Source: Sulfurovum sp. (GTDB lineage Bacteria; Campylobacterota; Campylobacteria; Campylobacterales; Sulfurovaceae). From it: 20,685 bases of DNA. The translations under genes and the position numbers were made by a program. The stretch is taken from assembly GCA_022729615.1 (NCBI GenBank), contig DZAQ01000010.1:1-20685 (forward strand). The letters are read 5' to 3'. This document shows, piece after piece, positions 13,486-20,321 of this stretch (the first letter of the stretch is position 1; every line of letters starts with the position of its first letter). The notes under the pieces were generated by a model, which had not been told where the DNA came from, did not search any database, and saw nothing but the letters and a program-made list of their open reading frames with translations.

Positions 13486-15252
13486 GTGAGAACACACTAT
13501 TGTGCAGAAATCAATGAAAGCCATATCGGTCAAAGTATCACTCTTTGCGGCTGGGTCGCCAGCAGAAGAGACCATGGCGGTGTAATATTTATAGATATTA
13601 GAGATAAAGATCAAGTGCTTCAGCTCGTTTGTGACCCGGCAGACAACACGACAGCCCACAAAGCGGCCGAAGGTGTGAGAGATCAATTCGTTCTTGTCGT
13701 CACGGGCAAGGTGAGAGCCAGAGGAGAAGGACTCGAAAACCCCAATCTCAAAACCGGCAAAGTCGAGATTGTTGTTGATGAAATCATTATCGAAAACCGT
13801 TCATTGCCTATGCCATTTGAGCTGGGCGACATGAAGGTCAACGAAGAGATACGACTCAAATACCGCTATCTCGAGCTTCGCACACAAAGATCATATGATA
13901 TCTTCAAGCTCCGCTCCAAAGTCACTATGGCAGCACGAAACGCACTTGATGAGATGGGCTTCTTGGAGGTTGAAACACCGATAATCACCAAGTCAACTCC
14001 CGAGGGAGCGAGAGACTATCTCGTACCAAGCCGTGTACATAAGGGAGAGTTTTATGCCCTGCCCCAATCGCCGCAGCTTTTTAAGCAACTCTTGATGGTA
14101 GGCGGCTTTGACCGCTATTTCCAGATCGCCAAGTGCTTCAGAGACGAGGATCTGCGTGCCGACAGACAGCCCGAATTTACCCAGATCGATGTCGAGATGA
14201 GCTTTTGTGACCAAGAGGATGTTATCACTGTTGCAGAGAGACTTATCTATGAGATTTTTACAAAAAATGGATTGAGTGTCCCGACGACTTTCAACCGAAT
14301 GACACACACTCACGCGATGGAGAGCTATGGCTCCGACAAACCCGATATGCGCTATGATCTTGCCATGGTGGATGTCATCGATATTTTCGAGCGATGTGAC
14401 AATGAGATATTTTCCGGTATTGCCAAATCACCCAAAAAAAATCGTATCAAAGCCCTCAAAGTACCAAACGGCGACAATATCTTCTCCAAACGCCAAATGA
14501 AGGGTTTTGAGGAGTATGTACGCAAATTTGGAGCGCAGGGGCTTGGCTACTTCCAGATGAAAGAGGATGGGCTCAAAGGACCGCTGGCGAAATTTTTCAC
14601 CGATGAAGATCTTGAAACTATCGTCGAGAGATGTCAGCTTGCCGTAGGTGACGCCGTATTCTTCGGTGCAGGAGAAAAGAAGACCGTACTTGACTATATG
14701 GGGCGCTTTCGTATCTTCCTGGCAGAGGAGATGGAGATCATCCCCAAAGATAAGTTTGAGTTTCTCTGGGTTGTTGACTTCCCGATGTTTGAGGTCGAAG
14801 ATGGACGCACCAAAGCGCTCCACCACCCTTTCACGATGCCCAAACTCACCGAAAATGGAGGATTTGACTTTGAAGATATCGAGGATATCCAGTCGATAGC
14901 TTATGATATCGTCCTCAATGGCACAGAGCTCGGCGGCGGTTCGATCCGTATCCACAAAGAGGCTATCCAATCAGAGGTCTTCAAACTTCTTGGGATCGGA
15001 GAAGAGGAGGCGGCAGAGAAGTTCGGCTTCTTGCTAGACGCGCTCAAGTTTGGCGCCCCTCCGCATGGGGGTTTTGCGATGGGACTCGACAGGATGATCA
15101 TGCTGATGAGCGGGACAGAGAGTATCCGTGATGTCATCGCATTCCCAAAAACCCAAAAGGCACAGTGCCTCTTGACACAAGCACCCGGCATAGTCGATGA
15201 AGAGCAGCTCAAAGAGCTTGGTTTGCGCATCAGACAGACTCAAAACAGTTAA
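13486..15252 (+). CDS. aspS: Aspartyl-tRNA synthetase, probably non-discriminating (Asp/Asn)
   Basis: A 588-residue class II synthetase of the bacterial type. An N-terminal OB-fold anticodon domain covers about 1-105. The catalytic core includes TPEGARDYLVPSR, the flipping loop PQSPQLFKQLL, motif 2 FRDEDLRADRQPEFTQ, the bacterial GAD insertion in the middle, and motif 3 GFAMGLDRMIMLM. Two anticodon-domain positions, H30 (RRDHGG) and G82 (RGEGLENPN), match the residues tied to relaxed specificity in Pseudomonas aeruginosa AspRS (His31, Gly82), where E. coli has L30 and K81. The enzyme therefore probably also makes Asp-tRNA(Asn) for GatCAB to amidate. The start is a GTG with AGGAA upstream. adk follows 17 bases later. 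Confidence 0.98.
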   Translation: MRTHYCAEINESHIGQSITLCGWVASRRDHGGVIFIDIRDKDQVLQLVCDPADNTTAHKAAEGVRDQFVLVVTGKVRARGEGLENPNLKTGKVEIVVDEIIIENRSLPMPFELGDMKVNEEIRLKYRYLELRTQRSYDIFKLRSKVTMAARNALDEMGFLEVETPIITKSTPEGARDYLVPSRVHKGEFYALPQSPQLFKQLLMVGGFDRYFQIAKCFRDEDLRADRQPEFTQIDVEMSFCDQEDVITVAERLIYEIFTKNGLSVPTTFNRMTHTHAMESYGSDKPDMRYDLAMVDVIDIFERCDNEIFSGIAKSPKKNRIKALKVPNGDNIFSKRQMKGFEEYVRKFGAQGLGYFQMKEDGLKGPLAKFFTDEDLETIVERCQLAVGDAVFFGAGEKKTVLDYMGRFRIFLAEEMEIIPKDKFEFLWVVDFPMFEVEDGRTKALHHPFTMPKLTENGGFDFEDIEDIQSIAYDIVLNGTELGGGSIRIHKEAIQSEVFKLLGIGEEEAAEKFGFLLDALKFGAPPHGGFAMGLDRMIMLMSGTESIRDVIAFPKTQKAQCLLTQAPGIVDEEQLKELGLRIRQTQNS

Positions 15253-15269
15253 TTTTTAAGGATAACTCT

Positions 15270-15860
15270 ATGAAAAAACTCTTTCTTATCATTGGGGCGC
15301 CCGGTTCAGGCAAAACAACCGATGCCAGTCTCATAGCCCAAAAACACAGTGACAGTATCGTCCACTACTCCACAGGCGATATGCTCCGCGAAGAGGTAGC
15401 AAGCGGCAGCGAACTCGGGCAGACCATCGAGAGCTATATCTCCAAAGGCGCGCTAGTACCGCTGGATATCATCATCAATACGATCGTCTCAGCCATCAAA
15501 CACGCGCCCAGAGAGACCGTTTTGATAGATGGATATCCTAGAAGCGCAGAGCAGATGAGAGCATTTGATGAGATATTGCAAACCCAAAAAGATATCGATC
15601 TTCTCTCGGTCATCGAGGTGCGCGTGAGCGAGGCGGTTGCGAAAGAGCGGATTTTGGGTCGTGCCGCTGAAGCCGAAGTTGTCAGAAGCGATGATAGCAT
15701 AGAGGTATTTAATGACCGCATGAAAATCTATACAGATCCGCTTGTCCAGATCCAAAAATTTTATACCGATAAAAATCTGCTTCATGTCATCGATGCAGAG
15801 AGAACGCTAGAGGTTATCGTGGAGGATATGGATAGTTTTATCCAGGGAAAGATTCACTAA
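15270..15860 (+). CDS. adk: Adenylate kinase
   Basis: A 196-residue enzyme balancing ATP, ADP and AMP. The P-loop GAPGSGKTT is at residues 9-17. The AMP-binding segment is HYSTGDMLREEV, and the DGYPRS motif is intact. The LID is the short type without zinc cysteines (LGRAAEAEVVRSDDS), which explains the length of under 200 residues. The start ATG has AAGGA nine bases upstream. It is co-transcribed with aspS, as in relatives. The stop codon abuts a strong hairpin. In many relatives ppa comes next; here a divergent-orientation lipoprotein gene follows instead. Confidence 0.97.
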   Translation: MKKLFLIIGAPGSGKTTDASLIAQKHSDSIVHYSTGDMLREEVASGSELGQTIESYISKGALVPLDIIINTIVSAIKHAPRETVLIDGYPRSAEQMRAFDEILQTQKDIDLLSVIEVRVSEAVAKERILGRAAEAEVVRSDDSIEVFNDRMKIYTDPLVQIQKFYTDKNLLHVIDAERTLEVIVEDMDSFIQGKIH

Positions 15861-15893
15861 AACTTCTGCACACCCAAAGCGTGTGCAGAAGTT
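15861..15893. terminator. Bidirectional terminator hairpin after adk
   Basis: A perfect 13-base inverted repeat, AACTTCTGCACAC and GTGTGCAGAAGTT, surrounds a 7-base loop directly after the adk stop. On the minus strand the right arm runs into TTTT, so it works best as an intrinsic terminator for the convergent lipoprotein gene. On the plus strand no T-run follows, and it may act mainly as an mRNA-stabilising end for adk. Confidence 0.85.
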
Positions 15894-15902
15894 CAACTGT
15901 AA

Positions 15903-16316
15903 TTATCTTGAGAGCAATCCATAAGAGATAGTTTCAAACTCATACCTGCGATTCGGAAACTTTTCCAATCCCGTTGCGATAAACTGCTCTTGTGTTATCT
16001 GATTGTCCCATAATTTGTAAGTGATATCCGTAAACCACTCTTTGAGTTCCGGCGTACTTAGATCCAGCTTTTTGTAGTTGGCATCGCTTTTGATCTTCGC
16101 GCCCACTTTTTTCATGGACTCTTTGTATTTCAGCTGCTTCTGCTCCTCACTCAATTGCGGCACAACAGGCGGCGGAGGCGGAGGAGTAGGCTTGACCTCT
16201 TTTGGAGGCGGCGGAGGCGGAGGAGTAGGCGATTTTGTCAGGGTACAGCCGGTGAAATTCGCACTTACCAAAGCGATCAAAAGTGTTGAAACTGTGCTTT
16301 TTACGATTTTATTCAT
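15903..16316 (-). CDS. Proline-rich putative lipoprotein, unknown function
   Basis: A 137-residue exported protein. Residues 1-23 are a signal peptide ending FTGC, a lipobox with C24 as the lipidated cysteine; Phe at -3 is atypical. After it come two poly-proline blocks (seven and six prolines) split by KEVKPT, at about residues 30-51, which probably form a stiff PPII stalk. The C-terminal domain, about 55-137, is helical and charged, with LSEEQKQLKYKESMKKVG and KLWDNQITQEQF. No known domain was recognised. The start ATG has AGGGG six bases upstream. It has its own promoter and terminator, so it is a single-gene unit, divergent from the SYLF gene. A periplasm-spanning tether is a possible role. 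Confidence 0.75.
   Translation of the reverse strand: MNKIVKSTVSTLLIALVSANFTGCTLTKSPTPPPPPPPKEVKPTPPPPPPVVPQLSEEQKQLKYKESMKKVGAKIKSDANYKKLDLSTPELKEWFTDITYKLWDNQITQEQFIATGLEKFPNRRYEFETISYGLLSR
16167..16230. repeat. Two identical 25-base direct repeats encoding the proline stalk
   Basis: The same 25 bases occur at 16167-16191 and 16206-16230, 39 bases (13 codons) apart, inside the lipoprotein gene. They encode the PTPPPPPP blocks. The period is a multiple of three, so gain or loss of a copy would keep the frame. Confidence 0.85.
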
Positions 16317-16343
16317 TAAAACCCCTACTGATAAATTTATGCG

Positions 16344-16349
16344 ATTATA
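16344..16349 (-). promoter_or_regulatory. Promoter -10 box for the lipoprotein gene
   Basis: TATAAT on the minus strand is preceded by ATTTTTGC. It gives a leader of about 20 bases before the ATG at 16316. No -35 is evident. Confidence 0.65.
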
Positions 16350-16402
16350 GCAAAAATATCAGATTATTTGGTAAAAACTTCGCCGATTCAACTCTATTTG
16401 GC

Positions 16403-16408
16403 TATGAT
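16403..16408 (+). promoter_or_regulatory. Promoter -10 box for the SYLF gene
   Basis: TATGAT lies after CTATTTGGC, 33 bases before the GTG start of the SYLF-domain gene, in the spacer it shares with the divergent lipoprotein gene. Confidence 0.5.
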
Positions 16409-16441
16409 ATATTTTTCAATCTTCTTACAAAAGGATTTTTA

Positions 16442-16981
16442 GTGAAAGCATTTCAAAAGATATTTGTTTTAGTGGCACTTTTATTTCTAAGTTCGTCACT
16501 TTTTGCAAAAACGGCGCAAGTTATCAATATCGAAGCAGATACGGCGCTCAATAATTTCAAAAAAGAGGTTGGCGGTGCGCAAGATTTTTTGGCTCATTCC
16601 AAAGGTGTTTTGATCTTCCCGAGTGTTATCAAGGCAGGTATCGGTGTCGGCGGTGAGTATGGCGAAGGGGTGCTGCGCATCAATGGCAAAAGTCCGCTCT
16701 ACTACAATACAGCGTCTGCTTCGATCGGATTTCAGCTGGGCGCTCAGGCAAAGTCCATTATCATTGTCTTTTTGACCCAAAGAGCGCTTGAAGACTTTAT
16801 CAATGCCGACGGCTGGGAGGTAGGAGTTGACGGCTCTGTTGCGCTTATCACTGTGGGTGCCGGCAAAGATATAAGCTCAGCGACCGTCAATCAGCCGGTA
16901 GTAGGATTTATTTTTGGAAGCAAGGGTCTGATGTACAACCTCACGCTTGAGGGAAGCAAATTTTCAAGAATCAATCGCTAG
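16442..16981 (+). CDS. Secreted SYLF-domain (Ysc84/DUF500-type) protein
   Basis: A 179-residue protein. The start is a GTG with AAAAGGA upstream; earlier in-frame codons (from 16283) read through the divergent promoter region and give no signal peptide. Residues 1-22 are a signal peptide with cleavage near LFA/KTAQ. The rest is one SYLF domain: a helix with TALNNFKK, then SKGVLIFPSVIKAGIGVGGEYG, then GFQLGAQAKSIIIVF, then a glycine-rich strand region VGVDGSVALITVGAGKD. Eukaryotic SYLF proteins bind phosphoinositides; bacterial secreted forms have no clear role, and envelope lipid binding is a reasonable guess. The last four bases overlap the convergent radical SAM gene. Confidence 0.9.
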   Translation: MKAFQKIFVLVALLFLSSSLFAKTAQVINIEADTALNNFKKEVGGAQDFLAHSKGVLIFPSVIKAGIGVGGEYGEGVLRINGKSPLYYNTASASIGFQLGAQAKSIIIVFLTQRALEDFINADGWEVGVDGSVALITVGAGKDISSATVNQPVVGFIFGSKGLMYNLTLEGSKFSRINR

Positions 16982-17859
16982 CTTTCAATTTCATTTGGAG
17001 CATCAAAGCGGCTTTTGTAGGAGCAGTGTCGGCAGAGTTCTTCCACTGCCCTCCCCCTGCCAAATCCTTCAACGATAGATTTGGCGCGGCTATTTGAGAG
17101 TATTTCGTCAAGCGTATCATGATGCAAATCTCCCAACTCCATCACCCCGTCACAATCCAAACAGCACGGCACAACTTTACCGCTTGCCAGGATCGCGATA
17201 TGCGAGCGCAACCCGTGACAAGTTCCATCTCCATAGAGCGGATTTTGCAACGATGGCCACTCAAAGTAGTTCTCAAAATGAAGTATAATTTTCTCATCAA
17301 GCCGGATAGTTTTGGGTCTCATCTCAAAAATAATTTCACTTTTGAGCTCTACGCCAAAATAGGCTGACAAAATATCAAAAAGCCTCTGATTGAAACTCTT
17401 TTCACTCAAAATGTCATCCAAATTCCAGAGCCTGAGATTGATGAAGAGTGCATTCTCTTTTTTGTTGCGGCAGAGGCTCAAAATAGGTTCAAGATATTGC
17501 TCTAGTGTCAAAGTCGTATCATTTTTATTGTAGCTATTGAGAGAGATATTGATCTGCTTGACGGCAGGATGAAAAAGCACATCATAAGAGTGTTTTTTGA
17601 GAAAATAGCCGCTTGTTGTCAAAACCGCTCGCATTTCGTAAGCGCCTAGGATGTCAAGGTACTCTTTGAGATTTGAGAGTGTCAGCGGATCGCCCATGAC
17701 ATGGCAGGCGATCTGCGAGGTATATTTTCTTGCCTGCTGTATGATGGATTCGAAAAATTGCGGTGTCATCTTTTGTGTGGGAAGCATCTTTGTTGGACAA
17801 AAAGAACAGCTCAATCCACACACATTGGTCAGTTCGATATAAATGCGGTAAAATTTCAT
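16978..17859 (-). CDS. Radical SAM enzyme with SPASM-type C-terminal cluster domain
   Basis: A 293-residue cytoplasmic enzyme. The radical SAM motif is C14-x3-C18-x2-C21 (VCGLSCSFC) near the N-terminus, followed by a TIM-barrel pattern (HVMGDPLTL, INISLNSY). The C-terminal part has extra cysteines C214, C232, C233, C236, C276 and C279, with GKVVPC as the G-x4-C element and CRHC near the end, as in SPASM or twitch domains holding an auxiliary 4Fe-4S cluster. SPASM enzymes mostly modify peptides or proteins (PqqE, anSME, AlbA), but some act on other substrates. It is the third gene of an operon with two secreted proteins, 16 bases after the second. No small RiPP-like precursor gene is seen nearby. 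The ribosome site is weak. Confidence 0.85.
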   Translation of the reverse strand: MKFYRIYIELTNVCGLSCSFCPTKMLPTQKMTPQFFESIIQQARKYTSQIACHVMGDPLTLSNLKEYLDILGAYEMRAVLTTSGYFLKKHSYDVLFHPAVKQINISLNSYNKNDTTLTLEQYLEPILSLCRNKKENALFINLRLWNLDDILSEKSFNQRLFDILSAYFGVELKSEIIFEMRPKTIRLDEKIILHFENYFEWPSLQNPLYGDGTCHGLRSHIAILASGKVVPCCLDCDGVMELGDLHHDTLDEILSNSRAKSIVEGFGRGRAVEELCRHCSYKSRFDAPNEIES

Positions 17860-17875
17860 AAAGAGACCAAAAAAC

Positions 17876-18958
17876 CTACTCGGCTCCGCCTTGCATACAT
17901 GCGGTCAAATCATCCAGATTGCGGCTTCCGCGGATACATGGCATTCTTCGTTTCATATCCATAATACCCTCTTCATACTCCTCAAGCATCGCCTCTTTTG
18001 CAACCTTGGTCCAAACTGTGATTTCACTCTCTTTGTCGATTTGACCACTTATGAGCTCTGCGGTCTCAATGACTTTGGCAATGCACTCATTTGCTTCGAT
18101 CCTATCTTCTGCATTTTCAAGACAGACTCGCGCCTCCAGCATCTCTTGCAGAAGTTTTGGCAAGAGCGCTTTGTGCTCCTCGAACATACCCTGCGCCATT
18201 TGCGCGACTATCGTTGTTTTCTCTTTTTTTAGCTCTGCGGTTTGATTGCTTTCATTTGTTTCAGCGGTCTGCTTTTGGGGCGCAGGAGCTGTCGGCATCT
18301 TTTCGATCAAAAAACCTTTTTGCTTGTCCATTTCAAACTCAGGAAGTGCGAAAGTGTCTTCTGAGATATTTTTATCAAATTCGGCAAATATGGCTGTTTT
18401 TGTCACACTGATACCCGAGAGCATATACTCCTCCTTCAGCGGCACCCCTTTGAAATAACAGATTTTTTTGCTATCGATCAGCCACTCATCGCATCGTAAA
18501 CCAAGAACCGAAGATGTTTCTCCGCGCTTCCCTTTCTCTTGGAGTCGCTGCAGTTGCTCCTGATAGATATCTTTTCCCTTTTCGATGGCATCGATCAGTA
18601 CCAAATTCCTGCTTGTCTCAACTCTCTGTTTCTCAAAATCCACTTTGAAAACATTGCCATACTCTTCACGATGGAGTGTGCGAACAGTTCTGGATTTTTG
18701 GACAATACCCTGTGTAGATTCGATGTATTTTTCAGCAAAATATTTTTTGGCTCCCCAATCATCGAAGACCAAAGCGCCTCTCCCCTCGATCGAGAGGTTA
18801 TTCTCCTTGGAGAGTACCCCTGTGCCTTTTATCTCATAATTGATGAGAGCAGATTTTACGCCATAGCTTCTAAAAGAGCCGGCGGATGCACCAAAGAGTT
18901 CCGCAGAGACAAAAAGAGCCAAAAAAATCCCATAAGAATATCGGTTTTTAAGCCTCAT
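17876..18958 (-). CDS. Secreted protein of unknown function with duplicated C-x12-C motif
   Basis: A 360-residue protein I do not recognise. A signal peptide (MRLKNRYSYG, hydrophobic core, cleavage near LFGASA) leads to a beta-rich domain of about 25-205 with YEIKGTGVL, RTLHREEYGNVFKVDF, C156 and C167, ending in FAEFDKNISEDTFALP. A Pro/Thr/Gln linker (about 220-245) joins a helical, acidic C-terminal domain holding CLENAEDRIEANEC (C279-C292) and CIRGSRNLDDLTAC (C341-C354). All six cysteines could form disulfides in the periplasm. A TTG at 18985 has a better ribosome site (AAGGA, six bases) than the ATG at 18958, and would add nine polar residues to the signal peptide, so the start is uncertain. 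It is the middle gene of the operon. Confidence 0.75.
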   Translation of the reverse strand: MRLKNRYSYGIFLALFVSAELFGASAGSFRSYGVKSALINYEIKGTGVLSKENNLSIEGRGALVFDDWGAKKYFAEKYIESTQGIVQKSRTVRTLHREEYGNVFKVDFEKQRVETSRNLVLIDAIEKGKDIYQEQLQRLQEKGKRGETSSVLGLRCDEWLIDSKKICYFKGVPLKEEYMLSGISVTKTAIFAEFDKNISEDTFALPEFEMDKQKGFLIEKMPTAPAPQKQTAETNESNQTAELKKEKTTIVAQMAQGMFEEHKALLPKLLQEMLEARVCLENAEDRIEANECIAKVIETAELISGQIDKESEITVWTKVAKEAMLEEYEEGIMDMKRRMPCIRGSRNLDDLTACMQGGAE

Positions 18959-18997
18959 ATTATTTTCACTCTTTGAGCTCTTCAAGAATAATCCTTA

Positions 18998-19708
18998 TTA
19001 CATATTGACTAATTTTGATATGGAATCGATACCGTCAACCGCATCTTTCGGCAATCTAAACACTTTTTCATTTATACTTTTTTTACTAAATTTCTTAAAC
19101 TCTGTACCCTCTGCCCAGAGTAAAACATGGGTATCATCCACATGAAACATAGTTTCAAGATTATGATCAAACTCACGCCCGTTTGGAGCCTCGCCAAACT
19201 GCTTCAATACCTCCAGAGAGATCAGTACCGCTTCTACGATCTCTTTCTCCTCGGTAACCACGATCTGTTCTCGAAAAATCTCACCATCCTCGCTCGATTC
19301 AACATCCCAAATCTCTCCCTCGATGCCTCCAACTACCTTCGATGCACCTTTCTTGAGAGGAGTAAAAAACGGCTTGTCATTTGCCCTATTTCCCTCTTGG
19401 AGCGTTGCCATTCTGCTCTCATTTGCCATTTTTCCTGCCACTTCATCAAGCTTATCCATATTGAGATAGATAAGTTTTCCATCCTCTTTGACAACAGAAT
19501 AGCGCACACCGTCGATGATATAGAGTCCCTCCGCTTCAGAGTGGTTAGATTCACCGGCTTTATGAAAAGACAATTTGATATTATTGGCATTTTTATACTC
19601 TATTACCTCTTCAAGCTTTCCCTCTTCGCCGCCGTCTATCTCATACACAAGCGTAAAATCCGAATGGAGAAATGTTGTCAAAAATGCAATTCCCGCTATC
19701 TTTTTCAT
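18998..19708 (-). CDS. Secreted beta-rich protein of unknown function
   Basis: A 236-residue protein with a short signal peptide (MKKIAGIAFLTTFLHS). It has no cysteine. The body alternates strands and turns (FTLVYEIDGG, NIKLSFHKAG, LYIIDGVRYSVV, KLIYLNMDK), as in the periplasmic lipoprotein-carrier-like or DUF4412-like folds, but no family could be named with certainty. Near the C-terminus, FKKFSKKSINEKVFRLP echoes the same kind of segment in the next gene. The ATG has AGGA seven bases upstream. It is the first gene of the three-gene operon behind a TATAAT promoter, 39 bases before the likely ATG of its neighbour (12 if the TTG is used). Confidence 0.75.
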   Translation of the reverse strand: MKKIAGIAFLTTFLHSDFTLVYEIDGGEEGKLEEVIEYKNANNIKLSFHKAGESNHSEAEGLYIIDGVRYSVVKEDGKLIYLNMDKLDEVAGKMANESRMATLQEGNRANDKPFFTPLKKGASKVVGGIEGEIWDVESSEDGEIFREQIVVTEEKEIVEAVLISLEVLKQFGEAPNGREFDHNLETMFHVDDTHVLLWAEGTEFKKFSKKSINEKVFRLPKDAVDGIDSISKLVNM

Positions 19709-19736
19709 CCGACTATCCTAATAAAAATCTTACATA

Positions 19737-19742
19737 ATTATA
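19737..19742 (-). promoter_or_regulatory. Promoter -10 box for the secreted-protein/radical SAM operon
   Basis: A perfect TATAAT on the minus strand follows GGTTTTTGAG and lies 28 bases before the ATG at 19708. The T-rich upstream stretch fits the Campylobacterota promoter form. Confidence 0.7.
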
Positions 19743-19781
19743 CTCAAAAACCAATAATATCACAACAAAGCTGCACCATTC

Positions 19782-19795
19782 TTGACAGGGGTCAA
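19782..19795. promoter_or_regulatory. Inverted repeat TTGAC-AGGG-GTCAA, possible operator
   Basis: A 5-base inverted repeat with a 4-base centre lies in the divergent spacer. It abuts the -35 of the CopZ-like gene and is about 40 bases upstream of the other operon's -10. It is a plausible regulator site, but short enough to be chance. Confidence 0.3.
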
Positions 19796-19823
19796 TTGAT
19801 AATAACAAACTTATTGATATAAT
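19796..19823 (+). promoter_or_regulatory. Promoter for the CopZ-like gene
   Basis: TTGATA (19796-19801) and TATAAT (19818-19823) are separated by 16 bases, the only promoter in the window with a good -35. It gives a leader of about 50 bases before the GTG at 19879. Confidence 0.65.
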
Positions 19824-19878
19824 CCATTTAACATAAATATTATCTTCTATATAATGCGGGTAGCAAAAAGGAGGGAAG

Positions 19879-20301
19879 GTGCTTTTCTTCAGTGATAAGT
19901 GTCCGCACTGCGGTATCAAGGGCTCCAAGGTGGAGAAGGATATTCTCCATTATCATGTCAAAGATATTAGCAAAATCGGGGATGGGGGCTACTCGTTTTG
20001 CAGCCATCCCGCCTGTGATGTTGTCTATTTTTCCGGCAATGATGTTTTTACTACCTCCATGATCAACAAAGAGCTTGGCTGCAAGGAGAGCTCTTCTGAT
20101 CAGGCGATACTCTGCTACTGCTACAATTATCTCAAGAGCGAGCTCTTTGATGAGACACTTATCGAGAAAATTAACATCAGAATGAACCACTACGGCTGTC
20201 GCTGTGATCGGAGAAATCCGAGCGGAAAGAGCTGTCTCGGGGAAATCAAACAGCTTCAAAAAAAGTGCGATGATGATAAGCTGATCGAAATAAGCGATTA
20301 A
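19879..20301 (+). CDS. CopZ-like Zn/[2Fe-2S] protein without HMA domain
   Basis: A 140-residue cytoplasmic protein resembling the N-terminal part of Archaeoglobus CopZ. A zinc-type half has KCPHCG (C8, C11) and FCSHPACDVVYFSG (C41, C46). A [2Fe-2S] half has LCYCYNY (C79, C81) and YGCRCDRRNPSGKSCLG (C107, C109, C119). In CopZ this region is fused to a copper-binding HMA domain and is thought to reduce Cu(II) or donate electrons. Here the gene stops without HMA. The start is GTG, fixed by AAGGAGGG three bases upstream. The next gene is a secreted thioredoxin-like protein 20 bases on. A link to copper is a family-based inference. Confidence 0.85.
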   Translation: MLFFSDKCPHCGIKGSKVEKDILHYHVKDISKIGDGGYSFCSHPACDVVYFSGNDVFTTSMINKELGCKESSSDQAILCYCYNYLKSELFDETLIEKINIRMNHYGCRCDRRNPSGKSCLGEIKQLQKKCDDDKLIEISD

Positions 20302-20321
20302 TAACAAACAGGAGAACATCA

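Noticed and set aside
14428..14970. 180-codon minus-strand open frame
   Set aside because: It is the antisense of aspS, a firm housekeeping gene.
16167..16230. Repeat pair as the start of a CRISPR array
   Set aside because: Only two copies, inside a coding region, explained by polyproline codons.
19127..19822. 231-codon plus-strand open frame
   Set aside because: Opposite the secreted beta-rich protein, which has a signal peptide, ribosome site and promoter; the plus frame has none of these.
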